From: Reyranella sp.
GTDB taxonomy: Bacteria; Pseudomonadota; Alphaproteobacteria; Reyranellales; Reyranellaceae
Direction of reading: 5' to 3'
NCBI RefSeq assembly: GCF_017305915.1
Contig: NZ_JAFKJN010000045.1
Span: 1-35,072, forward strand
DNA length: 35,072 bases
Under the pieces are notes generated by a model. It did no database searches and had not been told where the DNA came from. It saw only the letters and a list, made by a program, of their open reading frames with translations. The first letter of the stretch is position 1, and each line of letters opens with the position of its first letter. The translations under genes and the position numbers were made by a program. Below are positions 7,147 through 14,799 of this stretch, piece after piece.

Positions 7147-8277
7147 CTACGTCCGCAGGCCGGCCTGGCGCAGCAGCGGCATCACCGCCGTCTCGAAGTA
7201 CTTGAGCTCCTCGTTGTAGTCGAGGAAGCCGAACACCACGCCGTCGACGCCGGCCGCCGACATCTGCGCGAGCTGCTCGGTCACCTGCTCGGGCGTGCCG
7301 AGCACCGGATTGGTGCCCCAGCCCGCGACGACGCGCTCGCGGTACTTCTCGATCCGCTCGTTGAACGACTGGCTCTCGATGCCGAGCACCCGCATCAGGT
7401 TGTCGGCCGCCACCCGGTCGCCGTGCTCGAGGATGCTGCGATAGGCGGCGCGCGCCTCGGCCTCGGTCTCGCGGCACACCACCAGCGCCGAGGTGCAGAT
7501 GCCGATGTCGCGGCCGTGCTCGCTGCGCGCCTTGTCGCGCATGCGCTTGGCCACGGCGCGGACGGAGTCGAGGCTGTCGTTGCCGACGAAGGAGAAGTCG
7601 ACCTCGCGGGCGGAGAACTCGGTGGCGGCCGGCGAATGGCCGGCATTGATCAGCACCGGATGCGGCTTCTGGATCGGCTTGGGATGGGCCTGGGCCTGCC
7701 TCACATGGAAGTCCGCGGAGTCGAAGTCGAACGGCGCCTCCTCGGTCCACAGGCGCTTGACGATGGCGAGCCATTCGGCGCCGTAGCGGTAACGGTCGTC
7801 GTGTGGGCGCTGGGTGCCGTCGAACATCTGCATCTCGGGCGTGAACCAGCCCATCACCAGGTTGAGCGCGAAGCGGCCGTTGGAGATGTGGTCGATGGTC
7901 GTCGCCTGCTTGGCGGCGACGATCGGATGGATGGTCGGCACGTGGCTGGTCGCCGCGACCATGATGTTCTTCGTCGCCTGGGCGAGGCCCGCCGCCCAGG
8001 TGTAGGTCTCGAACGAGCAGCCGTTGAAGTCGGTGGTGCCGCCGAAGCCGCGCCAGCGCGCCACCGGCAGCAGGAGCTCGAAGCCCATGGCGTCGGCGCG
8101 CCGGGCGATCTCGAGCTGGTGCTCCCAGGTGATCTTGTGGGTGGTCGGCGCATGGCTGATGTTGACGCCATTGCTGCAGTTGATGCTGAAGACCCCGAGC
8201 TTCAGCTTCTGGTCGTTGTACAGCGGCACATTGGCGCGCCGCCATTCGTCCCGGGCGATCTCCTCGGCCTTGGTCAT
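7147..8277 (-). CDS. LLM-class flavin-dependent oxidoreductase, RutA-like, 376 aa
   Basis: The protein is a luciferase-like monooxygenase of the bacterial TIM-barrel type. It shows ARWRGFGGTTDFNGCSFETY, the AAGLAQAT segment, the ATSHVPTIHP strand and the DHISNGRFALNLVMGWFTPE motif, all close in pattern to the pyrimidine oxygenase RutA and to alkanesulfonate/dimethylsulfone monooxygenases. Such enzymes use FMNH2 supplied by a separate reductase and oxygen to cleave a substrate. None of the other rut genes is here, so the substrate is unknown. ATG 8277 (MTKAEEIARDEW) is chosen because the barrel follows soon after; the frame is open further upstream but without family character, and the ribosome binding site is weak. 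It is divergent from the cyclase gene with about 170 bp between. Confidence 0.85.
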   Translation of the reverse strand: MTKAEEIARDEWRRANVPLYNDQKLKLGVFSINCSNGVNISHAPTTHKITWEHQLEIARRADAMGFELLLPVARWRGFGGTTDFNGCSFETYTWAAGLAQATKNIMVAATSHVPTIHPIVAAKQATTIDHISNGRFALNLVMGWFTPEMQMFDGTQRPHDDRYRYGAEWLAIVKRLWTEEAPFDFDSADFHVRQAQAHPKPIQKPHPVLINAGHSPAATEFSAREVDFSFVGNDSLDSVRAVAKRMRDKARSEHGRDIGICTSALVVCRETEAEARAAYRSILEHGDRVAADNLMRVLGIESQSFNERIEKYRERVVAGWGTNPVLGTPEQVTEQLAQMSAAGVDGVVFGFLDYNEELKYFETAVMPLLRQAGLRT

Positions 8278-8449
8278 GATGGCACCATTCTGCACGCCTT
8301 CATTTGGCTGTCGACGATGGACAAACGCGACGATTTCGAGACCTCCGATGTGCGTCCACCGCACTGGGGCAGGAACTCGGAGCCGGCCGAGCGTAGTCGG
8401 TCGCGGCTGCATCGGGTAAGGTGCAGCCCGTTGCGGCTTCGGCCGGTTG

Positions 8450-11400
8450 ATGAGCCTGTCGATGACTTGTGCCGGATGCGGTTTCGAGATCCAGGCGGAC
8501 TTCGCCTTCTGCCCGCGCTGCGGCGCGGCGCAACGGCCGGCGGCTGCGCCAAAGGAGAGGCCGGACGACGCCGACCGTCGCCCGGTCACCGTGCTGTTCG
8601 CCGACCTCTGCGGCTTTACCGCGCTGTCCGAGCGTCTCGATCCCGAGGAGGTGCGCGCCTTCCAAGGCGTCCTGTTCGATTCGCTCGGCCAGTCCGTCAG
8701 CCGCCACGGCGGCTTCGTCGCCAAGTACCTGGGGGACGCCGTGCTCGCCCTGTTCGGCGCGCCGGTCGCTCATGAGGACGATCCCGAACGGGCGCTCGAC
8801 GCCGCCCTCGACATGCTGGCGCGGGCCAAAGCGCTGAGCGCCGAATGGGCGGCACGGCTCGGCCAACAGGTCACCCTGCATATCGCCGTGCATACCGGCC
8901 CGGTCGTCGCCGGCAGCCTGGGCGATGGCGCGGGCGCGACCTACGACGTGACCGGCGACACGGTGAACACCGCTTCGCGCCTGCTCGGCGCGGCGGCACC
9001 CGGCACCATCCTCGTCGCCGCCTCGACGCAGGCTCTTGTCGGCCATCGCTTCGCCTTCGAGCCGGCCGGCAGCGTGGCGCTGCGCGGCAAGGCCGAGCCT
9101 TTGGCGGTGCATCGCCTGGTGGGCGCGCTCGCCGAGCCGCGGTCCGCCCGCGGACTGGCAGCATTCGGCCTCGCCGCACCGATGGTCGGGCGCGACGACG
9201 AGCTTCAGCGCCTGCTGGCCGCGTTCGCCCATATGCAGGAGAGCCGCGCGCAGCTCGTCGACCTGGCGGGCGACGCGGGAAGCGGCAAGTCGCGGCTGAT
9301 CGCGGAGTTCCTGCGCCGGCTGGACGAGAGCGGCCGGCTCGCCGGCACCGCGGTACGCCGCGCCACCTGCTCGTCGCTCGGCGAGCCGATCTACGGCGTG
9401 TTCGCCGCGCTGTTCCGGGAAGGTTACGGCGTCGAAGCAGGCGATACGCTCGCCGTGGCCCGCGAGAAGCTGGCGCGCGGGCTGAGCGCGCTCGGCGCCG
9501 ACCCGGCGATTGCGCAGGCGGTCGCGCCGATGCTGAGCTACCTGCTGGGCGTCGAGGAGGCGCGGCCGGTCGACCTCGATCCCGAGCAGCTCAAGCGCCA
9601 GATCGTGCTGGCCGCCCGCCTGCTGGTCGAGCGCCGGCTCGCCCAGGGGCCGCTGCTGGTCATCGTCGACGATTTTCATTGGGCGGACGCGGCCTCGGTC
9701 GACCTGCTGCGCGACCTCGCCGTCCATCTCGCCGACAGTCGCCTGATGATCCTGCTGGCGCGCCGGCCGGATGGCCGAGCGGCGATGATCGCCGGCGGCG
9801 AGCCGATCGCGATCCGCCTCGCCGTGCTGTCGCCGGAGCAAACGAAGCGGTTCGTCGACCGCCTGTTCGGCGAACCGCAGCAGCCGGCCTTCACGCGCCT
9901 GCGCGACCTCATCCTCACGCGCGCCGGCGGCAACCCGCTATTCGTCGAGGAAATCGTACGCAGCCTGGTGAGCGGCGGCTCCCTGGTGCGCGAGGGCGAG
10001 CAGTGGACCGTGAACACAACCGTCGAGACGGTCAGCCTGCCGCCCACCCTGCACGGCCTGCTGCTGTCCCGGGTCGACGAGCTTCCGGCCGACACGCGGC
10101 GCGTGCTGCAGGCCGCCGCCGTGCTCGGGGTGAGTTTCGACGAGGCGCTGCTGCAAGCCGTCGCGGGCGACGTGCGGGTCGCCTTGCAGCGCCTGGTCGA
10201 GGCCGACCTGGTGCGCCACGCAGGAGCTGGCCACGATGGCCGGCATTATCGCTTCAGCCACGCGCTCCTGCACGAGGTGGTCTACGACAACCAGTTGATG
10301 GCGCGGCGCAGCGCGCTGCACGAATGCGCCGCCCGCGCGCTCGAACAGGCAGTCGGCCCGTCGCCGGCAAGGATCAGCGACCTCGAAGCGCTTGGCCACC
10401 ACTGGAGCTTCACGTCGGACAAGGCGCGGGGTGCCCACTACCTGACCGCTGCCGGCGACCGCGCCCGCGCCGTCTACGCCAACGACGACGCGATCCGCCA
10501 CTACCAGCGCGCGCTCGTCACGCTGGCGAGCTGTCTCGCGTGCGAGGACCAGGTGCGCCTGGTGCGCGAGCGACTCGCCGACCTGCTGGCACTGACCGGG
10601 CAGCGCGGCGATGCGCTGGCGCACCACGAGGCGGTACGCGCCGAGCTCGCGGCGGCGGGCGACAGCGCAGGCGCGGCGCGCCTGCATCGCAAGATCGGCG
10701 CGCTCCATTGGGACGCAGGCGACCGCGAGCGCGCCCGGACCTGCTTCGACGCCGGCCTCGCGTGTCTGGGCGGGGACGGCGATCCGGTCGAACGCGCGCA
10801 GCTCCATCAGGAGCTCGGGCGGCTCGCCTTTCGCGCCGGCGACAACGCGAATGCGATCGCCTGGGCGGAGCGGGCGCTCGCCGAATTGGCGCGGGCGGAC
10901 GGGCCGCCCGACAGCGCCCGCGCGCGTGAGACCGCGGCCACCAAGGTGCAGGCCTACAACACACTGGGCGTGGCACTGGCGCGCATGGGCCAGCTCGCGC
11001 AGGCGGTGGAGCGGATCGAGCAGAGCATCGCGCTGGCCCAGCACCACGACCTGCTGCAGGCGACATGCCGCGGCTACACAAACCTTAGCGTACTGCAGAG
11101 CTCGCTCGATCCGCCGCGCAGCATCGAGACCTGCCAGCGCGGGCTGGCCGTCGCCCGCCAGGTCGGCGACCTCGCGTTCCAATCGCGGCTGCAGGCCAAC
11201 CTCGCCGTTGCCTATTGCGCCCTGACCGACCGCTGCGAAGCCGAAGGTATCGTCGCGGCAGAGACCGCCGTCGATCTCGACCGCCGGCTCGGCTTGATCG
11301 ACCATCTCGCCGTACCGCTGATCGTGCTCGGCCAGATCCGCCAATGTCATGGCGACCGGGCGCCCGCACTCGCTGCGTATCGGGAGGCGCTGGCCCTCGC

Positions 11401-11575
11401 CGAGCAGGTTGGCGAACCACAGCTTCTATTTCCCTGCTACGACGGACTTGCTACGCTTTATCTCGATGCCGGGGATGAGGCGAAGGCGGAGCTCTACCTG
11501 GCGAAGGCCCAGGAAGTCTGCGAACGGGCCGGCGTAGAGCCCGACGCGCTCCTGGTCCTGCCGTTTTTCTACTGA
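8450..11575 (+). CDS. Class III adenylate/guanylate cyclase fused to AAA-type ATPase and TPR repeats, 1041 aa
   Basis: A zinc ribbon opens the protein (Cys7, Cys10, Cys21, Cys24). A class III cyclase domain follows at about 45-225 with all key residues visible: metal Asp52 (FADLCGFT) and Asp96 (KYLGDAVLALFG), base-selecting Lys92 and Asp166, and transition-state Asn173 and Arg177 (DTVNTASRL). Lys/Asp favours ATP, so cAMP is the expected product. Next is a STAND-like ATPase with P-loop GDAGSGKS (274-281) and Walker B LLVIVDDFHWAD (402-413), then a long helical TPR-type region from about 650 to the end. This is a common soluble multidomain signalling design whose input is unknown. TTG 8447 and ATG 8462 are alternative starts. 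A peroxiredoxin-like gene follows 29 bp downstream and may be co-transcribed. Confidence 0.9.
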   Translation: MSLSMTCAGCGFEIQADFAFCPRCGAAQRPAAAPKERPDDADRRPVTVLFADLCGFTALSERLDPEEVRAFQGVLFDSLGQSVSRHGGFVAKYLGDAVLALFGAPVAHEDDPERALDAALDMLARAKALSAEWAARLGQQVTLHIAVHTGPVVAGSLGDGAGATYDVTGDTVNTASRLLGAAAPGTILVAASTQALVGHRFAFEPAGSVALRGKAEPLAVHRLVGALAEPRSARGLAAFGLAAPMVGRDDELQRLLAAFAHMQESRAQLVDLAGDAGSGKSRLIAEFLRRLDESGRLAGTAVRRATCSSLGEPIYGVFAALFREGYGVEAGDTLAVAREKLARGLSALGADPAIAQAVAPMLSYLLGVEEARPVDLDPEQLKRQIVLAARLLVERRLAQGPLLVIVDDFHWADAASVDLLRDLAVHLADSRLMILLARRPDGRAAMIAGGEPIAIRLAVLSPEQTKRFVDRLFGEPQQPAFTRLRDLILTRAGGNPLFVEEIVRSLVSGGSLVREGEQWTVNTTVETVSLPPTLHGLLLSRVDELPADTRRVLQAAAVLGVSFDEALLQAVAGDVRVALQRLVEADLVRHAGAGHDGRHYRFSHALLHEVVYDNQLMARRSALHECAARALEQAVGPSPARISDLEALGHHWSFTSDKARGAHYLTAAGDRARAVYANDDAIRHYQRALVTLASCLACEDQVRLVRERLADLLALTGQRGDALAHHEAVRAELAAAGDSAGAARLHRKIGALHWDAGDRERARTCFDAGLACLGGDGDPVERAQLHQELGRLAFRAGDNANAIAWAERALAELARADGPPDSARARETAATKVQAYNTLGVALARMGQLAQAVERIEQSIALAQHHDLLQATCRGYTNLSVLQSSLDPPRSIETCQRGLAVARQVGDLAFQSRLQANLAVAYCALTDRCEAEGIVAAETAVDLDRRLGLIDHLAVPLIVLGQIRQCHGDRAPALAAYREALALAEQVGEPQLLFPCYDGLATLYLDAGDEAKAELYLAKAQEVCERAGVEPDALLVLPFFY

Positions 11576-11604
11576 ACCCGAGAATGTAGGAACGGAGGCT
11601 TCAT

Positions 11605-12261
11605 ATGAATGCTACCCACGAAACGCTCTCGCCCGTGTCCGCCGGCATGCCGGCGCCCGAATTCGCACTTCCTGCCATCGACGGCAGCGGCACGATCGCG
11701 CTGCAGGACTTTCGCGGCAGGAGTCCGCTGTTCCTGGCCTTGTTCATCGGTCTGTGGTGCCCGTTCTGCCGCCGCTCGATTGCCGAGATGGCGGGCACCG
11801 AGCCGGCTCTGAAGGAGCAGGGCGTCGAGACGCTGTGCATCGTGGCAACGCCGCCGGAGAACGCGAGGCTCTACTTCAAGTACCGTCCGACGCGCCTGCG
11901 GCTTGCCGCAGATCCCGAGCTGACGACACATCGCGCCTATGGCCTGCCCAAGCCCGAGCCGACACCGGAACTGATGACCGCGCTCCAGACCACGCGCATC
12001 AATCCGGACGGCATCCTGCCCGAGCCGCTGCCGGTGACCGAGGCAGCCGAGGCCATCTCCAGGCTCGATGGCTATGCCGCCAACCCGACGGACCAGGCCG
12101 ACATGCAACGGCAGTGGCCGCAGCTCAAGGGCCAGTTCCTGATCGACCGCGACGGCGTTGTGCGCTGGGCAAATGTCGAAGCCAGCGACGGACTGGCCGG
12201 CCTGGGCAAGTTCCCGTCACGCGACGAGATCCTGACCGCGGCGCGCGCCCTCCCGAACTAG
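11605..12261 (+). CDS. Peroxiredoxin-like (AhpC/TSA, thioredoxin-fold) protein, 218 aa
   Basis: The opening MPAPEFALPAIDGSGTIAL and DFRGRSPLFLALFIGLWCPF are typical of AhpC/TSA redoxins. The active site reads WCPFC with Cys52 and Cys55, a CxxC pair as in thioredoxin/ResA-like proteins instead of the single TxxC of classic peroxiredoxins. The C-terminal half keeps the strand pair QFLIDRDGVVRWANVE. It probably reduces peroxides or disulfides in the cytoplasm; no signal peptide is present. An excellent GGAGG lies before ATG 11605. The gene follows the cyclase gene by 29 bp on the same strand and ends convergently 13 bp from the nitronate monooxygenase gene. Confidence 0.85.
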   Translation: MNATHETLSPVSAGMPAPEFALPAIDGSGTIALQDFRGRSPLFLALFIGLWCPFCRRSIAEMAGTEPALKEQGVETLCIVATPPENARLYFKYRPTRLRLAADPELTTHRAYGLPKPEPTPELMTALQTTRINPDGILPEPLPVTEAAEAISRLDGYAANPTDQADMQRQWPQLKGQFLIDRDGVVRWANVEASDGLAGLGKFPSRDEILTAARALPN

Positions 12262-12274
12262 CGCAGATCCTGGA

Positions 12275-13243
12275 TCAGCCGCGGACCATTGCCGCACCGC
12301 CGCGCAGCACGGATGCGGCCTCGTCGACGATGCGCTCGATGACGTCGCGCGCCGAGGGGATATCGCGCACCAGGTCGACGCCCTCGCCGGCCCACACCAC
12401 GCGCTGGGCGAAGTCGTTATTGGCCGTGGCGAGGAAGGCGGTTTCAGCGGTCTTCCGCTCCGCCGCCAGCACCTCTTCCTTGCCGTGCCATTGGGCGAAG
12501 AAGTCGTTGCGCAGCGCCCGGCCGGGATAGATCGCGGGCCACGCCGCTCCGCGGACGATGTCGAATACGCGGGTCTGCGCGGTCTGGTCGCCGCCCGACG
12601 CGACGGCCTTCTCCTTCATCGCCTGGTCCCACAGCGATTCAGCGGTCGCGGTGAAGCGCGTGCCCATCGACACGCCCGCGGCGCCCAGCGACAGCGCCGC
12701 CGCGAGCCCGCGCCCGTCGGCGATGCCGCCCGCCGCGACCACCGGGATCGGGCCGACGGCATCGACCACCGCCGGCACCAGCCCGATCGTGCCGCGCGTC
12801 ATGCCGGAATGGCCGCCGGCATCGCGGCCCTGGGCGATGATCACGTCGGCGCCGGCGTCCGCCGCCTGCTTCGCCTGCTCGAGCGTCTGGACCTGGCAAA
12901 TGATCTTCGATCCCACCGCCTTGATGCGCTGCGTGTAGGGCGACGGATCGCCGAACGACAGCATGATGGCTGCGGGCCTGGCATCGAGCGCCACGTCGAG
13001 CGCCTGCGGGTTCTTGTCGAGCGCCCACAGGATGAAGCCGACGCCGACGCGGGCATTGCCGGCCTCGGCGAGTTCCTTGCGGATCGCCGCCTCGCTGGCA
13101 TAGCCCGAGCCCAGCATGCCCAGCCCGCCGGCATGGGTCACCGCGGCGGCGAGCTTGCCGCCGGCCGCCGAGCCCATCGGCGCCAGCAGGATCGGATGCT
13201 GGATCCCAAGCAGCCGGGTCAGCGCGGTTTCGATCGTCGCCAT
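12275..13243 (-). CDS. Nitronate monooxygenase family (2-nitropropane dioxygenase-like) flavoprotein, 322 aa
   Basis: The FMN-binding TIM-barrel of nitronate monooxygenases is clear: HPILLAPMGSAAGGKLAAAV at the start, VIIAQGRDAGGHSG with the expected catalytic His145, IPVVAAGGIADGRGLAAAL for phosphate binding, and VSMGTRFTAT. The family oxidises alkyl nitronates such as propionate-3-nitronate with oxygen, although many members have untested substrates. The length is normal. The start at 13243 overlaps no ribosome binding site of note but lies four bases after the stop of the upstream SMP-30 gene, so translation is probably coupled. The two genes form a two-gene operon on the minus strand. Confidence 0.9.
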   Translation of the reverse strand: MATIETALTRLLGIQHPILLAPMGSAAGGKLAAAVTHAGGLGMLGSGYASEAAIRKELAEAGNARVGVGFILWALDKNPQALDVALDARPAAIMLSFGDPSPYTQRIKAVGSKIICQVQTLEQAKQAADAGADVIIAQGRDAGGHSGMTRGTIGLVPAVVDAVGPIPVVAAGGIADGRGLAAALSLGAAGVSMGTRFTATAESLWDQAMKEKAVASGGDQTAQTRVFDIVRGAAWPAIYPGRALRNDFFAQWHGKEEVLAAERKTAETAFLATANNDFAQRVVWAGEGVDLVRDIPSARDVIERIVDEAASVLRGGAAMVRG

Positions 13244-13247
13244 GATG

Positions 13248-14165
13248 TCAGTTGTAGTTGAGCTTCAGGCCGGGCGTCGGCCATTGCATGACGCCGAGCT
13301 GCCCCTTGTCCGACAGCGTGATGTAGGCGGTGCGCATGTCCGCCCCGCCGAAGCAGATGTTGGTCGGATAGACGTCCGGCATCTTGACCTCGCGCACGAT
13401 CTTCCCGTCGGGCGCGAACTCGGTGATCTTGCCAGTGGTGAGCGTCGCCACGCAGATGTTGCCGTTGGCCAGCACCGCCAGGCTGTCGAAGCCGGCGGGT
13501 CCGGCCGGGGCGCCGCCGACGACGCGGCCGGAATGCGCGAAATCGGCCTTGGTCTTGGCGAGCACGCCCGGTGCCTCGATGTCGTAGGCGTAGAGCCGTG
13601 CGGTCACCGTGTCGGCGACGTAGAGCACCTTGCCGTCGGGCGACAGGCCGCAGCCGTTGGGGCTCATGAACGGATAAACCAGGCAGACGATCTTCGAGCC
13701 GTCGGGCCGAGCGTAGTAGATGCCGCCATGGTCGCGGTGACGCGCATAGCGCTTGCCGAGATCGGTGAAGTAGAAGCCGCCCTGCTTGTCGAACACCAGG
13801 TCGTTGGGCGCGGAGAGGCGATGGCCGTCGCACTCGGCGTAGAGCAGCCTGGCCTCGCCGGTCTTGGGATCGAGCCGCTGGATCGAGCCGCCCTTGTAGT
13901 CGGGATGCGGCCCCTGCCCCATCGACTTGCCCTCGACATAGCGGCTGCCGCCGTTGTTGGTGCAGTAGAGCGCACCGTCCGGCCCGACGGCGAGCCCGTT
14001 CGGTCCGCCGCCATTGTCGGAGAACACCGACACCTTGCCGTCCGGCGTCACGCGCGCGCAGCGCCGGTTGCGGATCTCGGTCAGGATCACCGAGCCGTCG
14101 GCCATCGCCACCGGCCCCTCGGGAAAGCCCAGCCCGCTCGCCAGGATGCGCACCTCGTCGGTCAT
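13248..14165 (-). CDS. SMP-30/gluconolactonase (LRE) family lactonase, 305 aa
   Basis: This is a six-bladed beta-propeller hydrolase of the SMP-30/gluconolactonase family. Metal ligands are visible: Glu16 in GLGFPEGPVA, the Asn of SAPNDLVFDKQGGFYFTD, and the Asn/Asp of FMSPNGCGLSPDGKVLYVAD. Repeated DGxxYxTD-type blades run through the protein. The family opens sugar or other lactones with a divalent metal. No signal peptide is seen, so it is likely cytoplasmic. ATG 14165 is preceded by AAGGGAG. It is the first gene of an operon with the nitronate monooxygenase (4-bp gap). The pairing suggests one catabolic route, but the substrate is not evident. Confidence 0.9.
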   Translation of the reverse strand: MTDEVRILASGLGFPEGPVAMADGSVILTEIRNRRCARVTPDGKVSVFSDNGGGPNGLAVGPDGALYCTNNGGSRYVEGKSMGQGPHPDYKGGSIQRLDPKTGEARLLYAECDGHRLSAPNDLVFDKQGGFYFTDLGKRYARHRDHGGIYYARPDGSKIVCLVYPFMSPNGCGLSPDGKVLYVADTVTARLYAYDIEAPGVLAKTKADFAHSGRVVGGAPAGPAGFDSLAVLANGNICVATLTTGKITEFAPDGKIVREVKMPDVYPTNICFGGADMRTAYITLSDKGQLGVMQWPTPGLKLNYN

Positions 14166-14261
14166 CGTCTCGCTCCCTTTACCTTCTTGTCGAAGGGCGA
14201 GCGTAACCGGCCGCCGAAGCGGAGCAACAGGCGTCTTGGGTGCCGAGCCGCGGGTCGGAGT

Positions 14262-14669
14262 CTAGGCGGCCTGCCGCAGCGACGCCTCCGCCGTCGCTGC
14301 CGGCGCGACGGAAGCGGCACGCGCCTGCTCGCTGACCGCGGCCATGGTCGCGGCGGCCTGGCCGGACATCGCCTGCAGGGCGGTGCGCGATAGCTCGGCC
14401 ATCTTGTCGGCGTGCTCGCGGGTGTCGTTGATGTCGGCCATGATGCGGTTGAGGCTGCCGCCCATCCAGTCGGCATAGACCTTGGCCGCGGTCGCCGGAT
14501 CCTGGCACGCCGCCATCTTCTGGGCGGCCTCCAGGCCGGTGGTCAGCGCCTCCTGGCGCCGCTTCATCCAGGCGGCCACCAGGCTGTTCATGTGCTCGAG
14601 CATCTGGACATGCTGCGGCATGGCGGACGTCCAGACGGCGGTGACGTCGGGCTTCGACACTTCGCTCAT
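14262..14669 (-). CDS. Phasin family protein, 135 aa
   Basis: This small, almost wholly helical, Ala/Met-rich protein has the amphipathic phasin style: MLEHMNSLVAAWMKRRQEAL, then AACQDPATAAKVYADWMGGS and the Ala/Gln-rich tail. Phasins coat polyhydroxyalkanoate granules and influence their size and number. The motif of a DPxxAAxxYADWM helix is typical of alphaproteobacterial phasin-like proteins. ATG 14669 has a near-perfect GGAGG seven bases upstream, so the start is secure even though the frame is open for hundreds of codons before it. It is divergent from hyuA, with about 130 bp between. No PHA synthase gene is in the window. Confidence 0.8.
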   Translation of the reverse strand: MSEVSKPDVTAVWTSAMPQHVQMLEHMNSLVAAWMKRRQEALTTGLEAAQKMAACQDPATAAKVYADWMGGSLNRIMADINDTREHADKMAELSRTALQAMSGQAAATMAAVSEQARAASVAPAATAEASLRQAA

Positions 14670-14799
14670 GGTTTCCTCCGGGTGATGCCAAGGTTGATGC
14701 GGGACCACATTGTCCGCCGCAGTATGGTGATAATTTGTTCGACGCGCATGACAGCGCCCACTGTGCTTTTCCGCACCGTCCCCATAAGCTCGGCATCGC

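Noticed and set aside
8450..11575. The cyclase-ATPase-TPR protein as a nucleotide-based phage defence sensor
   Set aside because: The layout is a common bacterial signalling protein with a complete cyclase; no effector gene responding to cyclic nucleotides is adjacent.
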